Assembly (NCBI GenBank): GCA_016779605.1
Contig: JADHNH010000030.1
Coordinates: 1 to 34,566 of the forward strand
Length of the DNA: 34,566 nt
Source: Nevskia sp.
GTDB lineage: Bacteria; Pseudomonadota; Gammaproteobacteria; Nevskiales; Nevskiaceae
Direction of reading: 5' to 3'
The notes beneath the pieces were generated by a model that was given only the letters and a program-made list of their open reading frames with translations, had not been told where the DNA came from and searched no databases. This document shows positions 1 to 8,746 of the stretch, piece after piece (within the stretch, counting starts at the first letter, position 1; each line of letters begins with the position of its first letter). The translations under genes were made by a program, and so were the position numbers.

Positions 1-197
1 AGCACCACCTTGCTGGTGCTCGAGGTGGCGCCGCCCATGCCGTCGATCTGCTTGCCGTAGGGATCCGGGCTGCCGGTCACGCGCAGCAGGATGGCGTCGC
101 GCCGCGCCGGGTCGTCCGGCAGGTCCGCGGCGCGGAAGAACACGCCCTTGCTGGTGCCGCCGCGCATGTACAGCGCGGGAATCGCGATTTGCGCCAT
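1..197 (-). CDS. prpF: PrpF, 2-methylaconitate cis-trans isomerase (partial, 3' end off window)
   Basis: Only the first 65 codons are in the window; the gene runs off the left edge. The translation starts MAQIAIPALYMRGGTSKGVF and continues through a GSPDPYGKQIDGMGGATSS block, which is the conserved N-terminus of PrpF. With AcnD, PrpF forms the alternative 2-methylcitrate branch of propionate catabolism, moving the double bond of 2-methylaconitate in the cytoplasm. The ATG at 195-197 is the natural start. No acnD lies upstream, where it is usually found; the neighbour is a zinc-ribbon membrane protein gene. A PrpD gene lies about 32 kb away near the right edge on the same strand. A related PrpF-fold tautomerase such as 4-oxalomesaconate tautomerase cannot be excluded from the N-terminus alone. 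Confidence 0.85.
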   Translation of the reverse strand, partial: MAQIAIPALYMRGGTSKGVFFRAADLPDDPARRDAILLRVTGSPDPYGKQIDGMGGATSSTSKVV

Positions 198-228
198 GCT
201 TCCTCGGTCGGCCGCCGCCCGGGCGCCG

Positions 229-1008
229 TCACGGCGCCAAGCGGCGCCACTGCCTGCGCAGCAGCATGCCGCCCCAGGCCCAGGATGTCACCATCAGCAG
301 CGTGCCGACGGACTTGCTCAGGTGCGCCAGGCCCTGGTCCCAGCCCAGCAGGCCGAGCGGCTGCAGGATGTTGTGCCAGTCGTGGCGCCACTGCCGCGCC
401 GCCGCGACGTCGTCGGACCACTCGCCGGTGAGCGGCAGCGCCATGCGTTGCGCATCGGCGATATACGGCGCCACGTCGATGAAGTTCTGCCCGGCCCACC
501 ACAGGCAGATCGATGCGGAGAACGGCTGGCGCTGCCAGAACAGGAAGTAACCGCCGACGATCAGCGGCAGCAGGCACTGGAACAGGCTGCCGCCGAGGAA
601 CATGAGCCAGTCGCCGAACGGCCGGAACAGCACGTGGCCGAACTCGTGGAACGGCAGGTCGGCGCGGTGCAGGAAGGATTCGCCCAGGGCCAGCGAGTTG
701 AACGGCTGCACGATGAACCACAGGCCCCACAGCGCGAACAGCGCGTACGCCGCGCAGGAGCCGTAGAACACCACCGGGTCCACCCGCTCCGGCACCTCGC
801 CCAGCTTCGCAAACTGCGTCTCGAAGAAGCTGCCGCCGTCGCCGCCCGCGGCGGTCTCGCCCGCGGCGACGATCCGCGTGCTGGCCTGCGCGCGCGCCAG
901 GTGCTCCAGGTACTTGGCGTAGATCACGCCGCAGCGCGGGCACTCGCCGGCGCTGCCGGCGTCCTGCGGCTGGCGCAGGTAGCCGCACTTGGGGCAAGGC
1001 TCCGACAT
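229..1008 (-). CDS. Zinc-ribbon membrane protein with HExxH motif
   Basis: This 259-residue protein begins with a two-knuckle zinc ribbon (C5, C8, C23, C26), then a linker, then several hydrophobic segments from about residue 78 onward. Residues 121-125 read HEFGH, an HExxH signature like that of membrane metallopeptidases of the M50/site-2 type, placed in a membrane-flanked stretch (LPFHEFGHVLF). A possible third ligand is the Asp in the later DVAPYIADA segment. The combination suggests a membrane zinc-dependent protein, but I do not recognise a characterised family and protease activity is inference only. It lies 21 bp downstream of the S9 peptidase gene and 31 bp upstream of prpF, so the three may be co-transcribed. 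Confidence 0.75.
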   Translation of the reverse strand: MSEPCPKCGYLRQPQDAGSAGECPRCGVIYAKYLEHLARAQASTRIVAAGETAAGGDGGSFFETQFAKLGEVPERVDPVVFYGSCAAYALFALWGLWFIVQPFNSLALGESFLHRADLPFHEFGHVLFRPFGDWLMFLGGSLFQCLLPLIVGGYFLFWQRQPFSASICLWWAGQNFIDVAPYIADAQRMALPLTGEWSDDVAAARQWRHDWHNILQPLGLLGWDQGLAHLSKSVGTLLMVTSWAWGGMLLRRQWRRLAP

Positions 1009-1029
1009 GGAAGCGAATTCTCCGGCGCG

Positions 1030-2982
1030 TCAGGGCAGGTTTTCGATGGCGACCGGCTCGATCGCGTCAGCCGGCGTAAATCCGAACAGCCGGCCGTAGA
1101 AATACAGCTCGGCCTCCAGGCAGCGGCGGATGGTCTGCGCGCGGCGGAAGCCGTGCTGCTCGTGCTCGAAGGTCAGCAGTGCCACCGGCAGGCCCTTGGC
1201 CTTGACCGCGTCGAACATGGTCTGCGACTGGTTGGGCGGCACCACCTGGTCTTCCAGGCCCTGGAACAGGATCAGCGGGCTGCGCAGGCGTTCGACGTGG
1301 CGCAGCGGCGAGCGCGCCTCGTACAGCGCCTTCTGCGCCGGGTACGCGCCCACCAGGCTGTCGAGGTAGCGCGACTCGAACTTGTGCGTGTCGCGCGCCA
1401 GGGCCTCGAGGTCGCCGACACCGTAGTAGCTCGCGCCGGCCTTGAAGTACCGGTGGAAGGTGAGCGCCGCCAGCGCGGTGAAGCCGCCCGCGCTGCCGCC
1501 GCGGATCGCCAGCCGCTGCTCGTCGGCCAGGCCGCGCTGCACCAGGTGGCGCGCCACGTTGATGGCGTCCTCCACGTCGACCACGCCCCACTGGCCGATG
1601 AGCCGGCCGCGGTAGGCGCGCCCGTAGCCGCTGCTGCCGCCGTAGTTGACGTCGGCCACGGCGAAGCCGCGGCTGGTCCAGAACTGGATCAGCGGGTTGA
1701 GGGTGGCCTCGGTGGCCGCGGTCGGGCCGCCGTGGTTGAGCACCAGCAGCGGCGGGCGCGCGCCGGCCGGCGCGCGGAAGTCGCGGTTCTGCGGCGGGTA
1801 GTAGAACGCATGGGCGCTCAAGCCGCCGGCGGCGGGAAACTCGATCGGCTGCGGCACCGACAGGTAGCCGGCATCGATGCGGGCCGTGCTGGCGCGCCGC
1901 AGCACCTGGCACTGCAGGCTGGCCAGGTCCAGGCGCACCACCGAATTTGGCTCGGCCGGCGCACCGCCCAGGAACACCACGCCGCCGGGCACCGCGCGCA
2001 GGCCGCCGATGCTGCGGTACGGCGTCGGCAGCTCGCGGAACGACCCGCTGTCCGTGTCCAGCAGGGCGAGGTGCGATTCGCCGCCGGCCTGGTAGCGCGC
2101 GACGATGCGCCCGGCGTCGTCGAACACGTAGTCCGACATGCCAAACACCCACTGCGGCTCGCCGAACTCAGCCGACATCGGCAGCAGCGGCTCGCTGCGC
2201 CCGCCGCGCCAGCGGTACAGGTTCCACCAGCCGCTGCGGTCGGAGGCGAACACCAGCTCGCCCGCCGGCGACCATTCCGGCTGGAAGATCGACTCCTGCG
2301 GGCCGCCCGCCACGTGGCGCGGCTCGCCGGGCCGGCCGTCGGCGCCGAGCTCGGCCAGCCACAGGTCGCAGCCGTCCCAGGGCATGTTGGGATGGTTCCA
2401 GCTCAGCCAGGCCAGCCGGCTGCCGTCCGGGCTCAGGCGCGGCGAGGAATAGAAGTCCGCGCCGGCGCACAGCACGGTTTCCGCGTACGGCGCATCCAGC
2501 CCGATCGCCGCCAGGGTGTTCACCGCCTCGCGGCCGGGCGCGGTGTGGTCCTCCCGCACCAGCGCCAGGCGCCGGCGCACCCGGTCCACTGCGGCGTCGG
2601 CGTAGCGCATGCCGTCGCGCACGCTCATGCGCTCGGGCGCGCGCCCTGCCGGCTGCCGATACAGGTGCTGGTCGGCGAAATTGCAGAAGTACAGCGTGTC
2701 GCCGTCGACCAGGTAGGCGCCGCCGCCATACTCGTGGACGCGCGTGCGCACGTTGAACGGCGCCGGGGTGAGGTCGGCCGTCGCGCCGTCGGCGCTGCGC
2801 CGCACGACGACGTTGCGGCCGCCGTCCTGCGGCCGCCCTTCGAGCCAGTACACGGCGTCGCCGGACACCGCCAGCTGCCCCAGGCGCACCGCGTCGGCCA
2901 CCACCATGCCGCTGCCGATGGGCGACTTCCAGGCGCCGTAACCGGCGGTCTGCGGTGCGTCAGCGCTCGTCGTCATCGTCAC
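1030..2982 (-). CDS. S9 family (prolyl oligopeptidase-type) peptidase
   Basis: This 650-residue protein has an N-terminal half with the repeated short strands of a beta-propeller (for example SPDGSRLAWLSWN and SPAGELVFASDRSG) and a C-terminal alpha/beta-hydrolase domain from about residue 390. The nucleophile motif GGSAGG places the catalytic Ser at 497; Asp578 (GLEDQVVP) and His610 (EQHGF) complete the triad. That is the layout of dipeptidyl aminopeptidase/acylaminoacyl-peptidase enzymes that cleave short peptides. No signal peptide is visible, so it is probably cytoplasmic. The N-terminus MTMTTSADAPQ is short of hydrophobic residues; a slightly later start cannot be excluded. The 257 bp upstream separate it from the divergent DUF4019 gene. 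Confidence 0.9.
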   Translation of the reverse strand: MTMTTSADAPQTAGYGAWKSPIGSGMVVADAVRLGQLAVSGDAVYWLEGRPQDGGRNVVVRRSADGATADLTPAPFNVRTRVHEYGGGAYLVDGDTLYFCNFADQHLYRQPAGRAPERMSVRDGMRYADAAVDRVRRRLALVREDHTAPGREAVNTLAAIGLDAPYAETVLCAGADFYSSPRLSPDGSRLAWLSWNHPNMPWDGCDLWLAELGADGRPGEPRHVAGGPQESIFQPEWSPAGELVFASDRSGWWNLYRWRGGRSEPLLPMSAEFGEPQWVFGMSDYVFDDAGRIVARYQAGGESHLALLDTDSGSFRELPTPYRSIGGLRAVPGGVVFLGGAPAEPNSVVRLDLASLQCQVLRRASTARIDAGYLSVPQPIEFPAAGGLSAHAFYYPPQNRDFRAPAGARPPLLVLNHGGPTAATEATLNPLIQFWTSRGFAVADVNYGGSSGYGRAYRGRLIGQWGVVDVEDAINVARHLVQRGLADEQRLAIRGGSAGGFTALAALTFHRYFKAGASYYGVGDLEALARDTHKFESRYLDSLVGAYPAQKALYEARSPLRHVERLRSPLILFQGLEDQVVPPNQSQTMFDAVKAKGLPVALLTFEHEQHGFRRAQTIRRCLEAELYFYGRLFGFTPADAIEPVAIENLP

Positions 2983-3152
2983 CCCGGCGGTTGGCGGTCA
3001 AAGCGATGCCGCGGCTTCTCCGGTGCCCGCAAGGCGAGCCGGGGATGGCGCGGGAATGGCGCCGGAAAGTCGAAAGCAACCCAGGCGCATAGCCGCGCAT
3101 CTTATAGCAGTCGCCGCCGTGCGCCGGCTCGGTTAACCTTGGTCGCGCCCCC

Positions 3153-3168
3153 TTGCACGCGCGTGCAA
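3153..3168. promoter_or_regulatory. Perfect 16-bp palindrome in a divergent intergenic region
   Basis: TTGCACGCGCGTGCAA is a perfect inverted repeat in the 257-bp gap between the divergent S9 peptidase and DUF4019 genes, about 70 bp before the latter's start. A dyad of this kind could be a regulator site. No matching regulator gene is adjacent and no second copy was seen, so its role is unknown. The rest of the gap holds a possible minus-strand -10 (TATAAG) at about 3101-3106 and nothing else recognisable. Confidence 0.4.
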
Positions 3169-3239
3169 AAGGAGGCGCGGGCGCGGCGAAATGCGGCTAG
3201 GCCGTGCCTTCGGGCTCTACACCAATGACGAGGAACCAC

Positions 3240-3659
3240 GTGAAAAACTTCATCCTGGCCTGCACGCTCGGGCTGTGTGTGATTGCCACGCAGGCCATGG
3301 CCGGACAGGCCGAGGACATTGCCGCGGCGGAAAAAGCGGCGGGCGACTGGCTGGCCCTGGTGGACGACGGCAAGTACCCGGCGAGCTGGGACAGCGCTTC
3401 GTCGTACTTCAAGTCGAACTACCCCAAGGAGCTGTGGAAAGGCACGGCCAAGGGCGCGCGCGGCCCGATCGGCTCGGTGCGGTCGCGCAGCATCGCCTCG
3501 GCCACGTTCACGCGCACCCTGCCGGGCGCGCCGGACGGCATTTACGTGGTGGTGGAATACACCACGCAGTTCGACAAGAAGCCGGGCGCCGACGAGACCG
3601 TGACCCTGGTCTCCGACACCGACAATGTCTGGCGCGTGTACGGCTACAACCTGAACTGA
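3240..3659 (+). CDS. DUF4019 family secreted protein
   Basis: From the GTG at 3240 the product is 139 residues: a signal peptide (VKNFILACTLGLCVIATQAMA, cleavage predicted before GQAED) followed by a compact domain with the DUF4019 pattern (AAGDWLALVDDGKYPASWDSAS, GPIGSVRSRS, LPGAPDGIYVVVEYTTQF, ETVTLVSD, WRVYGYNLN). The GTG is preferred over upstream ATGs because GAGGA lies five to six bases before it and the signal peptide then begins immediately. The family's function is not established; members are periplasmic or exported. It converges with the RidA-like gene and ends at a strong hairpin. Confidence 0.85.
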   Translation: MKNFILACTLGLCVIATQAMAGQAEDIAAAEKAAGDWLALVDDGKYPASWDSASSYFKSNYPKELWKGTAKGARGPIGSVRSRSIASATFTRTLPGAPDGIYVVVEYTTQFDKKPGADETVTLVSDTDNVWRVYGYNLN

Positions 3660-3680
3660 TCCGCGCCGCGGCGGCGCGGA
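3660..3680. terminator. GC-rich hairpin between convergent genes
   Basis: Directly after the DUF4019 stop codon there is a perfect 9-bp stem (TCCGCGCCG / CGGCGCGGA) with a 3-base loop, ten bases before the stop of the convergent RidA-like gene. The position suits a bidirectional terminator, but there is no T-tract on either side, so intrinsic termination is not certain. Confidence 0.45.
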
Positions 3681-3690
3681 ACGGCCGGCT

Positions 3691-4200
3691 TCAGGGCCGC
3701 ACCGCCGCGACTTCGATCTCCACCAGGAAGCCGGGATTGGCCAGTCCCACCACCTGCATCGCCGAGCGCGCCGGCAGCTTGGGCTGCTGCGGCGTGCCGA
3801 AGAACTGCGTGTAGCCCTCCATCATGCCGGCGAAGTCCATGCGGGCGCCCTTGGCCGGATCGGCGACCAGGAACACCTGCATCTTGACGACGTCGCCCAT
3901 GGACAGGCCCATGCCCTTGAGCGCCGTCTCGATGTTGTGCAGCACGCCGATGGTCTGCGTCTTGGTGTCGCCGTAGGCGGCCACGCTGTCCTTCGGCGCC
4001 GTGGCGTCCACCACCGGCGGCGTCTGTCCGCTGACGAAGACCAGGTTCCTGCCGGCCGGCACTTCCACGCCCAGCGAGATCGGAAACTTGGAGTTGGGGA
4101 TCGGGTAGCGCACCACGTCGGTGCCGGCGGCGCCGGCGGCAGCGGCGGCGGCCCAGGCGAGGACGAGGGCACCGATGCGAATGGCGGGTCTTGCGGTCAT
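3691..4200 (-). CDS. Exported RidA/YjgF-family protein
   Basis: This 169-residue protein has an N-terminal signal peptide (MTARPAIRIGALVLAWAAAA with cleavage likely after the Ala-rich stretch) followed by a full RidA domain: FVSGQTPPV, the QTIGVLHNIETALKGMGLSMGDVVKMQVFL block, and PARSAMQVVGL...EIEVAAV. The Arg in PARS is the residue that binds the substrate carboxylate in RidA enamine/imine deaminases. Cytoplasmic RidA proteins are about 130 residues; the extra length is the export signal. The start at 4200 has GGAG about seven bases upstream. The substrate outside the cytoplasm is unknown. Confidence 0.88.
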   Translation of the reverse strand: MTARPAIRIGALVLAWAAAAAAGAAGTDVVRYPIPNSKFPISLGVEVPAGRNLVFVSGQTPPVVDATAPKDSVAAYGDTKTQTIGVLHNIETALKGMGLSMGDVVKMQVFLVADPAKGARMDFAGMMEGYTQFFGTPQQPKLPARSAMQVVGLANPGFLVEIEVAAVRP

Positions 4201-4274
4201 GGCGGGCTCCGTGCGGCGATGGGTGCGCCGCGCCATGATAGGGCATCGGCGCCGCGCGCTGCCGCCGGGGTGGT

Positions 4275-5432
<1,158 letters not shown>

Positions 5433-5488
5433 GCGTAGTGGATTGGGGCGCGGCGGGGGCTTATCAAGTCCCCGGCGTCCCGGCCTGC

Positions 5489-6004
5489 TCAATGCGGGTC
5501 CTGCCGGTGCGCGGCGAACGCAATCTTGTCGACCAGCGCCAGGATCAGCGCCGACACCACGAAGGCCAGGTGCACCGCGGTGAGCGTGAGCAGGCGGGTG
5601 GTGTCGAGCTCTTCCGCACTCAGGTACTCGTGCAGCAGGTGGATGGCCGAGATCGCCACCAGCGACACCGCCACCTTGAGCTTGATGGTGCCCGGATCGT
5701 ACTTGCCCAGCCAGCTCGGCCGGTCCAGCCCGGACACGCGATCCAGCGGCGAGACGAAGGTTTCGTAGCCGGACAGCGACACCATCACCACCAGGTTGCC
5801 GACCAGCACCAGGTCGATCAGCGACAGGCTTGCCAGCACCAGCTCCGCCTCCGAGGCGGTGAAGAGGTCGGCGAAGATGTGCACCACCTCGACCGCCGCC
5901 CTGATGCCGAACGCGGCCAACAGCACCGACAGCGCGATGTACAGCGGCACCAGCAGCCAGCGGCTGCCCAGCACGATGCGTTCGAGTTGGCGTTCCGGCG
6001 ACAC
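5489..6004 (-). CDS. UPF0114 family (YqhA-like) membrane protein
   Basis: This 171-residue protein closely follows the E. coli YqhA pattern: SRWLLVPLYIALSVLLA, a second helix region LVLASLSLIDLVLVGNLVVMVSLSGYETFVS, the WLGKYDPGTIKLKVAVSLVAISAIHLLH block and a final helix LTLTAVHLAFVVSALILALVDKI. Four membrane segments are visible. Function is unknown for the family. The GTG at 6002-6004 is chosen because GGGAG sits five bases upstream; a GTG two codons earlier overlaps that ribosome-binding site. It lies 56 bp downstream of the methyltransferase gene in the same direction. Confidence 0.87.
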   Translation of the reverse strand: MSPERQLERIVLGSRWLLVPLYIALSVLLAAFGIRAAVEVVHIFADLFTASEAELVLASLSLIDLVLVGNLVVMVSLSGYETFVSPLDRVSGLDRPSWLGKYDPGTIKLKVAVSLVAISAIHLLHEYLSAEELDTTRLLTLTAVHLAFVVSALILALVDKIAFAAHRQDPH

Positions 6005-6060
6005 GGGCACTCCCGCGGGCGGCAAGTGAAAAAAGTATACGCGAGGCCCGGCGACGATCC

Positions 6061-6837
6061 TCAGCGCCGCGTGGCGCAGACCAGCCAGTCCCAGGGCCGC
6101 TGCCTGAGCTTGCGATCCAGCGCCTCGAACGACTCCGAGCGCCAGGAATACTCGGCGCGCGCGATGCGGTTCACGCGCAGGCGCCGGCTTTCCAGATAGA
6201 CCGTCAGCTCGTCCGCCGCGTAGTGCTTGGTGGGATGGCCGAGGATGCCGACGACGCCGGCGGCGAAGCCCTTGCCGGCCCGCGCCATGGTGTAGGACGA
6301 CTTGCGCCGTGGCGCGTAGGCGCGGCGCACGGCCTCGGCCAGGTGCACCGACTCGATCGCCGGCACCACCAGGATCAGCACGCCGCCGCGCCGCAGGCGA
6401 GCCAGGGCCAGGCGCAGGATCTTCGAGCGCACCGCCTCGTCCGGGTGGATCAGCACGTTGGCCATCAGCAGCGCATCGAACGCCCGCCCGGCGCTGCGGC
6501 GCGCCAGCTCGCCGGTGGGGTAGACCTCGACATTGCGCAGGGCGCGCGCGGCCTGGCGCGCCTTTTCCACGCACCCCCCGGAGGAATCCACCGCCACGAC
6601 TTCCCCGAACACTTGCGAAAGCAGGGGCAGGTAACCGCCCACCCCGCAGCCGTAGTCGAGGATCCTGCGATGGGTTCCGGCAACCGCGCCAAGCAGCGCG
6701 GCGATTTCCCCGTTGGCTTCTTCGTGGAGCGAGCACATCACGTGCTCGTCCCACGATTCGGCGACCCGATCCCAATAACCAGCGTCGACCGGTGGGCGCT
6801 CCCGGGTTCCCGCCGCCCGGTGCGCCGATCCGGCCAC
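6061..6837 (-). CDS. Class I SAM-dependent methyltransferase
   Basis: This 258-residue protein carries the Rossmann SAM-binding motif I (RILDYGCGVGGYLPLL, about residues 58-73), an acidic motif II position (VVAVDSS) and the following DALLMANVLIHPDE and LRRGGVLILVVPA blocks of class I methyltransferases. The substrate cannot be told. The GTG start at 6835-6837 lies one base past the TAA of the SWIB gene, so translation may be coupled to it; no strong ribosome-binding site is visible and a start nearer GYWDRVAESWDEH would also leave a complete domain. The C-terminal third (KHYAADELTVYLE...WRSESFEALDRK) resembles small-molecule methyltransferases. Confidence 0.82.
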   Translation of the reverse strand: MAGSAHRAAGTRERPPVDAGYWDRVAESWDEHVMCSLHEEANGEIAALLGAVAGTHRRILDYGCGVGGYLPLLSQVFGEVVAVDSSGGCVEKARQAARALRNVEVYPTGELARRSAGRAFDALLMANVLIHPDEAVRSKILRLALARLRRGGVLILVVPAIESVHLAEAVRRAYAPRRKSSYTMARAGKGFAAGVVGILGHPTKHYAADELTVYLESRRLRVNRIARAEYSWRSESFEALDRKLRQRPWDWLVCATRR

Positions 6838-6838
6838 C

Positions 6839-7213
6839 TTATTGGATATGTTTGCTGACGTGCTTGGTCATTTCAAACATGTTCACCACCGACTTGCCCC
6901 CGAAGATCTTCTTGAGCTTTTCGTCGGCGTTGATCAGGCGCTTGTTGATCTTGTCCTGAAGGTCGTTCTTCTTGATGTAGGCCCACAGGCTCTTGACGAT
7001 CTGCCCGCGCGGCACCGGCTTGGAGCCGACCACTTCGGCCAGCAGCGCGCTCGGCGTCATCGGCTTCATCAGCGCGGCGTTCGGCTTGCGCTTGGCCTTC
7101 TTCGGAGCCGCCTTCTTCGCGGCCACCTTCTTCGGAGCTGCTTTCTTCGCGACGGCTTTCTTGGCAACGGTCTTCTTTGCCTTTGCAGCCGGCTTCTTCT
7201 TGGCTTGCGCCAT
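6839..7213 (-). CDS. SWIB/MDM2-domain protein with histone-H1-like tail
   Basis: The 124-residue product has a Lys/Ala/Pro-rich tail of about 45 residues built from repeats such as AAPKK and VAAKK, followed by a SWIB/MDM2 domain (MTPSALLAEVVGSKPVPRGQIVKSLWAYIKKNDLQD...LKKIFGGKSVVNMFEMTKHVSKHI). In eukaryotes SWIB is a chromatin-remodelling domain; in bacteria it occurs in chlamydiae and some proteobacteria, and the basic tail suggests a DNA-associated, nucleoid-type role. The ATG at 7211-7213 has AGGAG eight bases upstream; an in-frame start ten codons earlier lacks this. The 208 bp upstream, to the end of the NDH-2-like gene, contain no gene and no clear promoter. Confidence 0.92.
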   Translation of the reverse strand: MAQAKKKPAAKAKKTVAKKAVAKKAAPKKVAAKKAAPKKAKRKPNAALMKPMTPSALLAEVVGSKPVPRGQIVKSLWAYIKKNDLQDKINKRLINADEKLKKIFGGKSVVNMFEMTKHVSKHIQ

Positions 7214-7421
7214 GAGGCGATCTCCTCGTGAGTAGGGACCCAAACGGGCCTTCCTATGCTAGCTGACTTTTCGTAGCGTGTGACTATTCAATGACAGCAA
7301 TAGTTGGATTTTCCACTCCACCCGGGCCAACACCCCGGCGGCTGTCACAAAAGGCGCGATTTCGACCGACCGGCGGTCGCGTTGGCGGCGCCGCCGGGAT
7401 GCTCCCACCCAGGCAAACCGT

Positions 7422-8633
7422 TCAGGCGACCACCGGCTTGGCGGGATCGGCAGCCGCCAGCGCCTGGGCACGGTCGGCCGGCGGCGGATAAATCCACTGG
7501 GTGTTGATCATGCGCTTGAGCGCCTTGGCCTCCGCGCCGGCCATCTTCACCTGGCGGTCCCAGCCCTCGGTGTAGACCGCGCCCCAGGGACCCAGGTCGA
7601 GGCAGGTGACGTACTTGGGCTGGCGGTATGCCAGTCCTGGCAGTCCAAGCAGGTCGGCGGCGGCGTTGTTGCCGGCGTTGCGCCCCAAGGCCATGGCGTG
7701 CTGGCAGGACATCAGGGCGTGGTTGCCCAGATCGTCGGTGGCGGCGTACGCGGCATCGCCCGTCGCGAACACCCGCTCCGCGCCGGGCACGCGCAGGTAG
7801 CGGTCCACGTGCAGGCGGCCGTCGCGGCAGCGCGCGCCCGGAATCTGCTGCGTGAGCGGGCTGGCGCGCGGCCCGGCGGTCCAGATCACCGTGCGGCTGG
7901 CAATCCGCTCGCCGGCCGCTGTGCCGACACCGTCCGCGTCGACCGCGGTCACTGCCGCGCCCAGCCGCCAGGAAACGCCGAGCGCCGCCAGCGCCTGCTC
8001 GATCACGGGTCGCGGGCCCGGCCCGAGGTCCGGCCCCAGCGCCGCGGCCTGCTCGACCACGACCACGCGGACCGCCGCGGCCTCGCCAAGGATCGCGCGC
8101 AGACGCGCCGGCATCTCTGCGGCGGTCTCGATGCCGGTAAAGCCGCCGCCGGCCACCACCACCGTGTTGCGTGCCGGCGAGTCCGGCAGGCTCGCCAGGC
8201 TCTGCATATGCGCCGCCAGGATGGCGGCATCGTCGAGCTGGTCGACGCTGAAGGCGTGCTCGCGCAGGCCGGCAATCTGCGGCCGATGAAGCTGGCTGCC
8301 GGCGGCCAGCACCAGCCGGTCGTACGCCATCGTGGAGCGCGTGCCGTCGTCCGCCAGCACGTCCACTTCGCTTGTGCCGGTGCGGATGGCTTCCACCCGC
8401 CCCTGCACGTAACGCACGCCCACGGCGTCGAACAACGGCATGAGCGGCGCCTTCATCTCGGCCGAAACCGGCTCGTAAAACCGCGGCCGCACATGCAGGA
8501 ACGGCTCCGGCGCGACCAGGGCGATTTCGATCGACCCGTCCGCCCGGCCCGCCAGGTCCAGCGCGCGCGCCGCCGCCAGGGCGCTCCACATGCCGGCAAA
8601 GCCGGCGCCGACAATCAGTATCCGCTGCGACAT
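7422..8633 (-). CDS. NDH-2-like FAD-dependent NAD(P) oxidoreductase
   Basis: This 403-residue flavoprotein has an N-terminal FAD-binding GxGxxG (ILIVGAGFAGMWSALAAARAL), a second nucleotide-binding motif for NAD(P)H (VVVAGGGFTGIETAAEM) around residue 160, and the late FAD-contacting motif VFATGDAAYA. This is the order found in type II NADH dehydrogenases and related disulfide-oxidoreductase-fold enzymes. No redox-active CxxxxC pair is evident. It lies 113 bp downstream of the Rrf2 regulator in the same direction, consistent with an autoregulated redox operon; the electron acceptor is unknown. Confidence 0.9.
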   Translation of the reverse strand: MSQRILIVGAGFAGMWSALAAARALDLAGRADGSIEIALVAPEPFLHVRPRFYEPVSAEMKAPLMPLFDAVGVRYVQGRVEAIRTGTSEVDVLADDGTRSTMAYDRLVLAAGSQLHRPQIAGLREHAFSVDQLDDAAILAAHMQSLASLPDSPARNTVVVAGGGFTGIETAAEMPARLRAILGEAAAVRVVVVEQAAALGPDLGPGPRPVIEQALAALGVSWRLGAAVTAVDADGVGTAAGERIASRTVIWTAGPRASPLTQQIPGARCRDGRLHVDRYLRVPGAERVFATGDAAYAATDDLGNHALMSCQHAMALGRNAGNNAAADLLGLPGLAYRQPKYVTCLDLGPWGAVYTEGWDRQVKMAGAEAKALKRMINTQWIYPPPADRAQALAAADPAKPVVA

Positions 8634-8746
8634 CTTCGAACCTCCTTGGAACGGTTCTGGGTACGGCAGCCGGCGCTGGGTCTACGCGCGGCCGCCCGTG
8701 CCGGCCGTTGGCTGGGCCGGCAGGAAAAGTTCTGGATTGGTTGCGC

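Noticed and set aside
1..20. A 7-bp hairpin (AGCACCA / TGGTGCT) at the left edge.
   Set aside because: It lies inside conserved prpF coding sequence (STSKVV), where codon choice explains it.
91..3228. A 1045-codon open frame on the plus strand across prpF, the zinc-ribbon gene and the S9 peptidase gene.
   Set aside because: Its translation is Arg/Ala/Gln/His-rich with no domain and lies antisense to genes with clear catalytic motifs; long antisense frames are expected at this GC content.
3231..3246. A parS-like string (CACGTGAAA) near the DUF4019 start.
   Set aside because: Only one half matches TGTTTCACGTGAAACA and it overlaps a ribosome-binding site and start codon far from parB; not enough for a parS call.
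5433..5492. A TTG start at 5492 for the metallophosphoesterase.
   Set aside because: It would add a 20-residue Pro/Arg-rich stretch before the first membrane helix; the ATG at 5432 begins right at the helix.
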